Assembly: GCA_903860915.1 (NCBI GenBank)
Contig: CAIOSJ010000021.1
Coordinates: 62,001-126,000 of the forward strand
Origin: an uncultured Actinomycetes bacterium
GTDB taxonomy: Bacteria > Actinomycetota > Acidimicrobiia > Acidimicrobiales > RAAP-2
Reading direction: 5' to 3'
Length of the DNA: 64,000 bases
Made by a program: the position numbers and the translations under genes. Below are positions 54,557-62,516 of the stretch, piece after piece (position 1 is the stretch's first letter; every line of letters begins with the position of its first letter). Under the pieces are notes generated by a model. That model did not search any database, was not told the origin of the DNA, and worked only from the letters and a program-made list of their open reading frames with translations.

Positions 54557-55969
54557 ATGACTCATTTATCCCTCGAAGATTTCGAACGAGAGGCCCTCGC
54601 AACGCTCATGGACTTTGCGAGAATTCCCTCGCTTTCACCTCTCTTTGAAGAGAAATGGGCTGACACTGGTCATATCGAAGCGGCCGTCGATCTCATAACT
54701 GCTTGGGCGGCCACCCGTGAATTAGCTGACGTAACGATCGAGGTGCACCGTCTCGAAGGTCGCACGCCAGTCGTCCTGATTACCGTGCCCTCGACGGCGC
54801 CCGCGGATGTCACTGGTACCGTGATTTTGTATGGACATCTCGACAAACAGCCGCCTCTTGGGGAGTGGTCCGAGGGTCTCGACCCTTTTGAGCCCGTTCG
54901 TCGCGGTGACCAGATTTTCGCCCGCGGGATAGCTGACGATGGTTACTCCGCTTTTTCTGCTCTCTTAGCACTCGAAGCCCTGGAGGCGAATCACATTGCT
55001 CATGGGCGCTGCGTTGTACTCATTGAGGCCAGTGAAGAAAGCGGCAGCACAGATCTTGAGGCGCACTTGGCCGCCCTCAGCGATCACCTTGGTGACGTCG
55101 AGTTGCTCATTTGTCTCGATTCAGGAGCCATCACTTACGACCGACTGTGGGTGACCACGTCACTTCGCGGCGTGCTGAATGCCGAAATTACCGTCTCGGT
55201 ACTTACCCAAGCGCAACACAGCGGGAGCGCCAGCGGTGTTGCGCCATCCTCTTTTCGAATTCTCCGGCAGCTTCTCGATCGTATTGAGGACCCCGTAACC
55301 GGTGAGATTCTTCTGCCAGAATTTCACGCACCTATTCCCAGCTCCGCCGTGGCCGCTGCCGAATCGGTCGCCGCTGAGTTCGGTGACGTCGCAGCCAGCG
55401 GCTTGCCCACTGTCGAGGGCCTCAACCTGATGGGCATCTCAGCCGCCGATCGGATCTTGGGGCGAACGTGGCGGCCCACCCTGTCGGTCATTGGAATGGG
55501 TGGGATTCCGCAACCCGAAATCGCCGGGAATGTACTTCGTCCCTCCACCACCTGTGTCATCAGTTGCCGCCTACCACCGACTCTTAACTATGAACTCGCC
55601 TTGTCGGCTCTCGTAACGGCTCTCACTTCGAATATCCCCCACAACGCTCACGTAACCGTGAGCGCACACGGCGCCAATGGCTGGGCGGCGCCCGAGACCG
55701 CCCCGTGGCTATCGGCGGCTCTCGAAGAGGCCTCCCTTGACGCGTTCGGCAATAGGGTGGGATTTACCGGCGAGGGGGGTTCAATTCCTTTTCTCGGTTC
55801 GCTGGCGGTTCAATATCCCAAAGTCCAGTTCGTGGCGACCGGAGTCCTCGGTCCACATTCCAATGCTCACGGCATTGACGAAATGCTCGATTTACCGACC
55901 GTGGTGAGCATCACCAATGCAGTCGCCACTATCCTTCAAGCTCACGCAAACCACCAAGAGAGGTCGTAA
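54557..55969 (+). CDS. M20 family metallopeptidase (dipeptidase/carboxypeptidase-like)
   Basis: 470 residues. Zinc ligands and catalytic residues are in place: VILYGHLDKQPPLGEWS (His and Asp), ARGIADDGYSAFSAL (Asp), EASEESGSTDLEAHL (Glu pair), CLDSGA, and LGPHSNAHGIDEML near the end (His). A lid/dimer domain sits between. A cytoplasmic peptidase for dipeptides or similar substrates is likely. The stop shares one base with the next ATG (TAATG). Substrate unknown. Confidence 0.9.
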   Translation: MTHLSLEDFEREALATLMDFARIPSLSPLFEEKWADTGHIEAAVDLITAWAATRELADVTIEVHRLEGRTPVVLITVPSTAPADVTGTVILYGHLDKQPPLGEWSEGLDPFEPVRRGDQIFARGIADDGYSAFSALLALEALEANHIAHGRCVVLIEASEESGSTDLEAHLAALSDHLGDVELLICLDSGAITYDRLWVTTSLRGVLNAEITVSVLTQAQHSGSASGVAPSSFRILRQLLDRIEDPVTGEILLPEFHAPIPSSAVAAAESVAAEFGDVAASGLPTVEGLNLMGISAADRILGRTWRPTLSVIGMGGIPQPEIAGNVLRPSTTCVISCRLPPTLNYELALSALVTALTSNIPHNAHVTVSAHGANGWAAPETAPWLSAALEEASLDAFGNRVGFTGEGGSIPFLGSLAVQYPKVQFVATGVLGPHSNAHGIDEMLDLPTVVSITNAVATILQAHANHQERS

Positions 55970-56571
55970 TGACAACGTCAATTGACATATGGGTGGACCC
56001 CGCGTGCCCCTGGGCATGGATCACCTCTCGGTGGTTACAAGAAGTTGCGAAGGTGCGCGACGTACGAGTTGTCACCCACGTAATGAGCTTGGCCGTTCTC
56101 AATGACGGTCGAGAGCTCTCCGAGCAGTACGTCGAACTCATGAAAAAAGCCTGGGCGCCCGTCCGCGTACTGATCGCGGCCGAACAGGGCTTTGGAGAAG
56201 AGGCCGTGGCTCATCTTTACGAGGCCATGGGCAACGAGTACCACGGAAACCAGAATAAGGACGTCGACTCCATGATTCGAACGGGGCTGGAGGTTGCGGG
56301 CTTGCCCTCATCTCTCGCCGAAGTTGCGTGGGACTCATCATATGACGACGCCGTGCGATCGAGCCACCACCAGGGCATGGACCCCGTTGGCTCGGACGTT
56401 GGAACCCCAGTTATTCACGTAGGCGATATCGCATTTTTTGGCCCGGTCGTAACGCCAATCCCCCGGGGCGAGGCGGCTGGAAAGCTCTTCGACGGTGTCG
56501 TTCTCGTGGCCGGAACTCCCGGTTTCTACGAACTCAAGCGCTCGCGAACCGAAGGACCCTCGTTCGCGTGA
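55969..56571 (+). CDS. Rv2466c-like mycothiol-dependent DsbA-fold reductase, monothiol form
   Basis: 200 residues, similar along its length to mycobacterial Rv2466c: DIWVDPACPWAWITSRWLQEVAKVRDVRVVTHVMSLAVLN, AMGNEYHGNQNK, AGLPSSLAEVAWDSSYDDAVRSSHHQGMDPVGSDVGTPVIHV and IPRGEAAGKLFDG. The active site is CPWA (Cys13, Ala16) where Rv2466c has CPWC, so only a monothiol mechanism with mycothiol is possible. mshC is in the same window. It is coupled on both sides (TAATG before, GTGA after). Confidence 0.85.
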   Translation: MTTSIDIWVDPACPWAWITSRWLQEVAKVRDVRVVTHVMSLAVLNDGRELSEQYVELMKKAWAPVRVLIAAEQGFGEEAVAHLYEAMGNEYHGNQNKDVDSMIRTGLEVAGLPSSLAEVAWDSSYDDAVRSSHHQGMDPVGSDVGTPVIHVGDIAFFGPVVTPIPRGEAAGKLFDGVVLVAGTPGFYELKRSRTEGPSFA

Positions 56572-57272
56572 CCACTCGTCACATCCTCTCCACTGGGCTC
56601 CCCGTCAATGAGGCAGGCAACAAGGACTCCCCGCTCGCCATCATTGTGTTGCAGGAAGCTTTCGGCGTAAATGACCACATCCGTGACGTGACTGACCGAT
56701 TCGCCACCGAGGGTTATTTCGCAGTGGCCCCCGAACTCTTCCATCGAGAAAACTCCCCCGAAGTTGCCTACGACGATTTTCCTTCGGCACTCTCTGCTCT
56801 CGGAGCTCTCTCACGCGACGATCTGGGCAGCGACCTAAGCGATACCTCGAACTATCTTCAGTCACTGGGATTTGCGCCCAGCAATACCGCGATTGTCGGT
56901 TACTGCATGGGTGGAACTGTTGCCACGTTTGCCAATACGCTCGGACTCGTGGGGGCCAGTGCTTCCTTTTATGGCGGCGGTGTTAGCGCGGGTCGATTTG
57001 GCTTGCCCTCGATGATCGATATGGTTCGTGACCTAACGGCGCCATGGATTGGATTGTACGGACAATTGGATAAGGGTATTCCACACGAGCAGGTCGAGGC
57101 TCTCTCTAGCGCTCTCTCTCACAGCTCGCACGCCACCATCCTGCACTACTACCCAGAAGCCGATCACGGGTTTCACAGTGATGACCGTCATCCGGTGTAC
57201 AACAAGGCGGTCGCTACCGCAGCGGCGAGAGAGACCTTGGACTTTTTCGCCCAGCACCTCAGCCGCCGCTAG
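56568..57272 (+). CDS. dienelactone hydrolase family protein
   Basis: 234 residues from a GTG overlapping the previous stop. Alpha/beta hydrolase of the dienelactone hydrolase type with a Cys nucleophile in IVGYCMGGTVATF, Asp in LYGQLDKGIP and His in PEADHGFHSDDRHP; the early Glu is in IIVLQEAFGVNDHIRDVTDRFA. It would open lactone or ester substrates. The stop overlaps the end of the opposing unknown gene by four bases. Confidence 0.9.
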   Translation: MTTRHILSTGLPVNEAGNKDSPLAIIVLQEAFGVNDHIRDVTDRFATEGYFAVAPELFHRENSPEVAYDDFPSALSALGALSRDDLGSDLSDTSNYLQSLGFAPSNTAIVGYCMGGTVATFANTLGLVGASASFYGGGVSAGRFGLPSMIDMVRDLTAPWIGLYGQLDKGIPHEQVEALSSALSHSSHATILHYYPEADHGFHSDDRHPVYNKAVATAAARETLDFFAQHLSRR

Positions 57273-58663
57273 GGTCGATACCTAAGGTAAAAACGGGTCT
57301 CACTTAAGCCACCGCGCCACGTGAAGCCGCCCGAAACGTGCTCCACGTCCCCTTCCGGTAGCTCGAAGGAAATTGGCCCTGACGTCACCACGTCACCATC
57401 AATCGACAATGGCTCAGCGCGAACTCGCATCGCGGTGCCGTTCTCGTTCCCTCGCAGAACAACTTCAATGAGCCCGTCAACTACCACGTACCCATCAATG
57501 TACGACTCGCCACCGAGGTAGATACCGAGGCTTCCCACAGACGAATCCTCCCCTCGACTCGTGACCATGACGGGCACGTACTGGTCACGCGCGAACGTTC
57601 CACGGTTTTTTTCGTCCACCCCAATTGCGGCGTTTGGGCTGAGTCGACTCGTCGACCGAGCTGCTCCAAAGCGCTGCGTGTGACTCCGCGCTAAGCGCAC
57701 TGGTTGGCTCACAAATGTCCACTGCGACTCTCGAGCCAAATCAACAATAACTGGGCCAAAATATAAATCGTGAACATGCTCGGTGTCGCGGGTCAGCACG
57801 CTCGGCAAGGTACTTTCGCCACCACTGACGGCTATCCATATTCCGAGCAACGACACGTAAGAAGCAAACGTCACTCCGTAAGCCCGGGCGTAGGGTCCGG
57901 CCGTAACCGCGAGTTCCGGGTGAAACAAGTTGGAAATACGGTCGCGCAGAATTGTCCTCAGTTCGTGACCCCATTCGAAGAATTCCTGCGTCGGCGGATA
58001 AGCAATCCATAGGGCCACCGCCAGGAGGTCAATCCCGTCATAGGTCGGAGAGTTGTACTCATCCACATCGCCGAAATGCCGAAGTCTTTCCATTATTCGC
58101 TGAGCTCGATTGAGGCCAGATTCCACCCATGTGCTTCGTCCGCCTCGCACTCCCTCGTGAGCACTCAACCAAGCAGAGAGTAAGTTGGGATTTGTATACG
58201 TGTCAGCGATTCGAGCGTCCGGCTCACCTGCAACACACCAGGAGATTGCTTCGTCTACTTCATCACTGAGATCAAAGTCCAATAGTTCCGAAAACTTAGC
58301 TCTCAGGATTGCCAAAATAACACCGAGGAACTGGCGCCAATTCGGGTCGTAGTCAACCCACTCCCGCGCTCCCACCAGCGCCGGTAGCGCCTGCTCGCGC
58401 ACGACTGGAAAGCTTCCCGACCACGCAGCGTCAGGCTGTCGCCACTGGGTCGCTAATACCGCCCGCAACGCAGCAGTAGCTCGTTGCGTGTGACCTCGCG
58501 AAAAATCAAAATAAGCACCCAGCGCACTCTCCCTAACCGAGTGCAGGTCAAGGTCACTCAGATCAACTCCGGGTGTAACCCCTGGGGCTAGACGTACCAG
58601 GGAACATGCTTCGTCCCACAATTCCTCGTGTATGACCGCGAGGGCGTCAAGAGCGGTTCTCAC
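57269..58663 (-). CDS. unrecognised 464-residue protein, probably helical toroid plus beta domain
   Basis: Starts at a GTG at 58663 that shares a base with the acyl-CoA dehydrogenase stop (TAGTG); a TTG at 58687 is less likely. No signal peptide. The first 300 residues are helical and Trp-rich, with FGDVDEYNSPTYDGIDLLAVALWIAYPPTQEFFEWGHELRTIL, a pattern like alpha/alpha-barrel sugar-active proteins. The last 120 residues are beta-rich (YIDGYVVVDGLIEVVLRGNENGTAMRVRAEPLSIDGDVVTSG), like a carbohydrate-binding or lyase C-terminal sheet. A nearby fucosidase fits sugar metabolism, but I cannot name a family. Confidence 0.6.
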   Translation of the reverse strand: MRTALDALAVIHEELWDEACSLVRLAPGVTPGVDLSDLDLHSVRESALGAYFDFSRGHTQRATAALRAVLATQWRQPDAAWSGSFPVVREQALPALVGAREWVDYDPNWRQFLGVILAILRAKFSELLDFDLSDEVDEAISWCVAGEPDARIADTYTNPNLLSAWLSAHEGVRGGRSTWVESGLNRAQRIMERLRHFGDVDEYNSPTYDGIDLLAVALWIAYPPTQEFFEWGHELRTILRDRISNLFHPELAVTAGPYARAYGVTFASYVSLLGIWIAVSGGESTLPSVLTRDTEHVHDLYFGPVIVDLARESQWTFVSQPVRLARSHTQRFGAARSTSRLSPNAAIGVDEKNRGTFARDQYVPVMVTSRGEDSSVGSLGIYLGGESYIDGYVVVDGLIEVVLRGNENGTAMRVRAEPLSIDGDVVTSGPISFELPEGDVEHVSGGFTWRGGLSETRFYLRYRP

Positions 58664-59880
58664 TAGCCTCGCGGGACATCCTTCCAAGCAACGTCCTTGT
58701 CGTTTCGAGGCTCTCCAGGTAGTCCCAGAACTCGCTCGCCGATAATGTTGCGCATGACCTCGCTCGTGCCGCCCTCGATGGAGTTCGCCCGCATTCGCAG
58801 GAAAGCCTTGCCAACGTCGACCCCGCCCATGGCGTATTGCGGACGGACCATGGGGTAGCCGCTCGAATAGAGCATGCCGTCAGCACCCATCAAATTGACG
58901 CACAGTTCCGTAACCTTCTGATTCTCTTCCGCAAAACCTAATTTTGCGACGGAACCTTCGGGCCCAGGGGTTCCGGACTTTCGAAGGTCACCCGCTCGCT
59001 TATTCGTAAGGCGAGCCGCCTCGTTGCGCACCCATGCCCGCATAAGTTCGTCACGTAGAGACATTGCGTAGCCGTCGGTACGACCACGCCAACGCTCGTT
59101 CCAAATCTTGACCGCTTCGCCGATGAGACCCGAACCCCGCGGAGGCACCGTGCCGCCAATGGACACGCGCTCGTTCATCAGAGTCGTGATGGAGACACCC
59201 CAGCCCTCACCCACGCCACCGAGGCGCTGGGAGTCCAGTACCTGAACGTCAGTAAAGAAACACTCATTGAACTCCGCCTCACCAGTGATTTGGTACAGGG
59301 GACGAACGTCCACGCCCGGGGCGTTCATGTCGACGATAAACGCGGTTATTCCCTTGTGCTTAGGGACATCAGGATTGGTTCGTGCGATGATCAAACCGTA
59401 TGAAGCCACGTGCGCGAGAGTGGTCCACACCTTTTGACCAGTGAGATTCCACTCGTCGCCATCACGCAGCGCCCGAGTGGCGAGAGTGGCGACGTCGGAA
59501 CCAGCTCCGGGTTCCGAAAAAAGCTGACACCAGATTTCTTCTCCGGTGAACAGGGGGCGTAGGTACCGCTGCTTCTGCTCGTCGGTACCGTGAATCACGA
59601 TGGTCGGCGCACACATACCGTAGCCAATCACATTGCGCATCGCCGATGATGGAGCACCCGCGGCACCCAGACGACGAAGCACTTGCATGTGCCGTGCCGG
59701 GCTCGCATTCTGACCACCGCAATCCTCCGGGAAATGAATCCATGCGAGGCCTCGGTCAAATTGCTCTCCAAGAAAAACCACTGGGTCGGTTGTCGCCGGT
59801 GGGAAGTCTGCGAGCAAGGCGTCTATTTGAACATCCAACATCTTCTCGTCCAGTAGTTCGTCTTCACGGGTAATGGTCAT
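58663..59880 (-). CDS. acyl-CoA dehydrogenase family protein
   Basis: 405 residues. FAD enzyme with EEIWCQLFSEPGAGSDVATLATRALRDGDEWNLTGQKVWTTLAHVASYGLIIART in the middle domain and the C-terminal NSIEGGTSEVMRNIIGERVLGLPGEPR. It oxidises an acyl-CoA thioester; the substrate is unknown. The ATG is at 59880, with a 190-base divergent region before the COQ4-family gene that contains a dyad. It is coupled to the unknown gene downstream. Confidence 0.93.
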   Translation of the reverse strand: MTITREDELLDEKMLDVQIDALLADFPPATTDPVVFLGEQFDRGLAWIHFPEDCGGQNASPARHMQVLRRLGAAGAPSSAMRNVIGYGMCAPTIVIHGTDEQKQRYLRPLFTGEEIWCQLFSEPGAGSDVATLATRALRDGDEWNLTGQKVWTTLAHVASYGLIIARTNPDVPKHKGITAFIVDMNAPGVDVRPLYQITGEAEFNECFFTDVQVLDSQRLGGVGEGWGVSITTLMNERVSIGGTVPPRGSGLIGEAVKIWNERWRGRTDGYAMSLRDELMRAWVRNEAARLTNKRAGDLRKSGTPGPEGSVAKLGFAEENQKVTELCVNLMGADGMLYSSGYPMVRPQYAMGGVDVGKAFLRMRANSIEGGTSEVMRNIIGERVLGLPGEPRNDKDVAWKDVPRG

Positions 59881-59949
59881 GGCGCCCCCTTAGGTGTCTC
59901 TGGGCATCATAGAACCGAAAACAGTCGTCGGTTTCAATTTTGCGATGGG

Positions 59950-59970
59950 TTGATTCCTCAACTGAATCAA
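59950..59970. promoter_or_regulatory. 21-base dyad, candidate operator
   Basis: TTGATTC and GAATCAA arms separated by 7 bases, a perfect dyad in the divergent region between the acyl-CoA dehydrogenase and COQ4-family genes. An overlapping GTTGA/TCAAC pair extends the symmetry. Size and spacing suit a TetR- or GntR-type dimer. Function is inferred. Confidence 0.4.
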
Positions 59971-60072
59971 TCAACATCGTCACAACTTTGGTATCGCCAA
60001 GACTGTAGGAGGCTAGCCGTGCGATGCTGGGTTAGTCTTATAGGGTTAGTACTTTTTAGGGGGATTTTACAA

Positions 60073-61038
60073 ATGGCTGCAGAAATAATGGAGGCGTTGG
60101 ATTTCCAGCGACTGGTCGAACTCGGGGGAAATCGTGAGGCTGGCGTCGCGGCCGCACTCGAACTCCGTAATGGTGACGAACAGGCTCGTTTTAAAATTGC
60201 CAGTCTCTGTCTCTACGTCGCTACCGTGGCGCCAGAGGCCCTGGCCGATATCTACGACGGCCTATGCGAAGGTTGGCTAGGTCGGGAACCACAGGCACCA
60301 CGTATTAGTGCGCCAGCCGAACCGGCAACCGTTCCCGCGGAAGCGTGGAGGGAGCTGTGGGCCATCGTTCTTGATCCCCACGCTGGCGACGACCCTTCGC
60401 TCATAACTGTTCGAACCACCGCCCTCACAAGTTTGCTCGAACACAGTTTCCACACGCGAGTGGCCGCGATGTCGCACCTCTACCCCGATGTTGACGTCGC
60501 AGCATCACAAGGAACACCACCTAAGTTCCAGCTAGAGGACTTGGCCCGCTGTCCCAAAGATTCGCTGGGGGGCCTCTTGCACGGACTCGTTGTCGACAAA
60601 GGTTTCGACCTCGAAGTGCTCGATCGCGACGCCATCGGCCTCGACTCGCTGCCCGTCCCACTGCCCTATCTCAACGTTCGAATTCTTCAGTGTCACGATA
60701 TCTGGCACTTCGTCGGCGGCTACGAGACAACCAGCCTGCACGAGGTAGCGATTTCAGGCTTCCAGATGGGCCAGTTTGGGCACCACTACTCCTCCATGTT
60801 TCTCGGAGTAGTTTTGGCTCAGGTGGCCTTCATCGCACCTGTCGAGGCCACTGGTTTTCTGCTCGACACCGTCCTGTCGTCCTACGTGCACGGTCGCGAA
60901 ACACCGCCACTCATGGCAGTGCCATGGGAAAAAATCTGGGATCAGACACTCGAGAACATTCGCCTGAAACTCGGTGTCACCGCCTACGAACGGCCCTACC
61001 CGGCCGGCCTCATTGAAGATTTGCGAGCCGCAAGCTGA
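60073..61038 (+). CDS. COQ4 family protein
   Basis: 321 residues from the ATG at 60073, with AGGGGGA about 9 bases upstream; a longer frame from 59950 has no support. The COQ4 metal motif HDxxHx11E is exact: HDIWH at residues 208-212 and Glu224, in the sequence CHDIWHFVGGYETTSLHEVAISGFQMGQFGHHYS. The N-terminal third (residues 1-110) is extra relative to COQ4 and unrecognised. COQ4 acts in ubiquinone synthesis in mitochondria and proteobacteria; its role in an actinobacterium is unclear. Confidence 0.82.
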   Translation: MAAEIMEALDFQRLVELGGNREAGVAAALELRNGDEQARFKIASLCLYVATVAPEALADIYDGLCEGWLGREPQAPRISAPAEPATVPAEAWRELWAIVLDPHAGDDPSLITVRTTALTSLLEHSFHTRVAAMSHLYPDVDVAASQGTPPKFQLEDLARCPKDSLGGLLHGLVVDKGFDLEVLDRDAIGLDSLPVPLPYLNVRILQCHDIWHFVGGYETTSLHEVAISGFQMGQFGHHYSSMFLGVVLAQVAFIAPVEATGFLLDTVLSSYVHGRETPPLMAVPWEKIWDQTLENIRLKLGVTAYERPYPAGLIEDLRAAS

Positions 61039-62499
61039 TTGACCGTGGCACGCAAGAGCCCAGTTCTCAGTCGACTGCAGCAACGTAACATCCCCGACTG
61101 GTGGAGTAACGCTAAGTTCGGAATCTTCATTCACTGGACGATGGCCGCCGTGCCCGGGTTCGCCCCCGTCGGCACGGAGTTCGCAAATATTTTGCAATCG
61201 AAGAGCAAGGACGCGTACGGCTACACGCCATATGTTGAGTGGTATCAGAATTCGATGCTGTTTCCTTCGAGTCCAGTGTCGAAATTCCACGCTGCGAACT
61301 ACGGTGACGCGCCGTATCACAACTTTCGCGCAGATTTCGAGGCCGGCATTGAAGCCTGGAATCCCTCAGAGTGGGTTCAGCAATTCGTAGACGCGGGTGC
61401 CGAGTATGTCGTTTTAGTGTCGAAACACCACGATGGGTATTGCCTGTGGCCCAGCGAAGTAGAAAATCCACACCGTCCAGGCTGGAACTCTCGTCGCGAC
61501 GTGGTCGGCGAGCTCGCGAAGGCCGTACGTGAGGCTGGACTTAAATTTGGTATCTATTACAGCGGTGGCTTGGACTGGACCTTCTACCAGCGACCCATGG
61601 GTCAGATGAGCGACGTGCTCGCATCTATCCCCCGTGGTGACTACCCTGCTTACGCCGAAGCCCAAGTACGCGAATTAATCGATCGCTACCAACCGAGCGT
61701 TCTTTGGAACGACATTGCGTGGCCCGATCGAGCCGACAAACTGTATGACCTGTTTGCGTATTACTACTCTCAGGTTCCAGACGGTGTTGTCAATGACCGC
61801 TGGCAGGCCTGGTCACCGTTAATGAGTGCCGTCAAGTCACGACCGGTGGCTGCCCTCATCGACGCCGGCATCCGCCGTTCCATGAAACGCAATGGGGGTT
61901 TAGTCCCTCCTCCGCCCCCTCACTTTGACGTACGCACTCCGGAGTACGTCGTCTTTCCGAGCGTGAAGGAGACTCCGTGGGAGTGCGTTCGGGGCATGGA
62001 CGATAGTTTCGGGCACAATGAGGCTTCACTGCCAGAACACTTCATATCTCACGACGATCTGCTGTGGCTGGTAACCGACATCGCAGCCAAGGGAGGCAAT
62101 CTTCTCCTCAACGTCGGACCGCGCGGCGTCGACGGTTCCATACCGGAGCTCCAGGCCGAACGTTTGCGGTGGCTCGCTGAGTGGCTTCCTCGACACGAAG
62201 CGGCCCTGAAGAACACTCGCCCCTGGCTTGATCGCAGTGTCATCATCCCAGCTACGAGCAATGTTCGCTACAACGTTAAGGACCACACGGTCTACGCCAT
62301 CGTTCGTAATCCCGCTCGTGAGCTAATTTTAGAAGAAGTGGCTACCAGCCCAAGTACCACCGTTACCACCATCGACGGAACAGCTTTGCGGTGGCGAGTC
62401 GAAGAGAATGGTCTCGCGGTCACCCTGTTGGAAGCGCCCGATTCGAACACACCCGTCGTTGTCGTACTCACCGGCGTCAGTTACCACAGCCTTCATTGA
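61039..62499 (+). CDS. alpha-L-fucosidase (GH29)
   Basis: 486 residues from a TTG directly after the previous stop, or 484 from a GTG at 61045. GH29 features are clear: DWWSNAKFGIFIHWTMAAVPGFAP, WVQQFVDAGAEYVVLVSKHHDGYCLWPSE, LKFGIYYSGGLDWTF and the nucleophile Asp225 in PSVLWNDIAWP, then DIAAKGGNLLLNVGPRGVDGSIP. No signal peptide, so it acts in the cytoplasm on imported fucosides. A C-terminal beta domain follows. Confidence 0.93.
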   Translation: MTVARKSPVLSRLQQRNIPDWWSNAKFGIFIHWTMAAVPGFAPVGTEFANILQSKSKDAYGYTPYVEWYQNSMLFPSSPVSKFHAANYGDAPYHNFRADFEAGIEAWNPSEWVQQFVDAGAEYVVLVSKHHDGYCLWPSEVENPHRPGWNSRRDVVGELAKAVREAGLKFGIYYSGGLDWTFYQRPMGQMSDVLASIPRGDYPAYAEAQVRELIDRYQPSVLWNDIAWPDRADKLYDLFAYYYSQVPDGVVNDRWQAWSPLMSAVKSRPVAALIDAGIRRSMKRNGGLVPPPPPHFDVRTPEYVVFPSVKETPWECVRGMDDSFGHNEASLPEHFISHDDLLWLVTDIAAKGGNLLLNVGPRGVDGSIPELQAERLRWLAEWLPRHEAALKNTRPWLDRSVIIPATSNVRYNVKDHTVYAIVRNPARELILEEVATSPSTTVTTIDGTALRWRVEENGLAVTLLEAPDSNTPVVVVLTGVSYHSLH

Positions 62500-62516
62500 T
62501 ATAAACTGGAGAAAGC

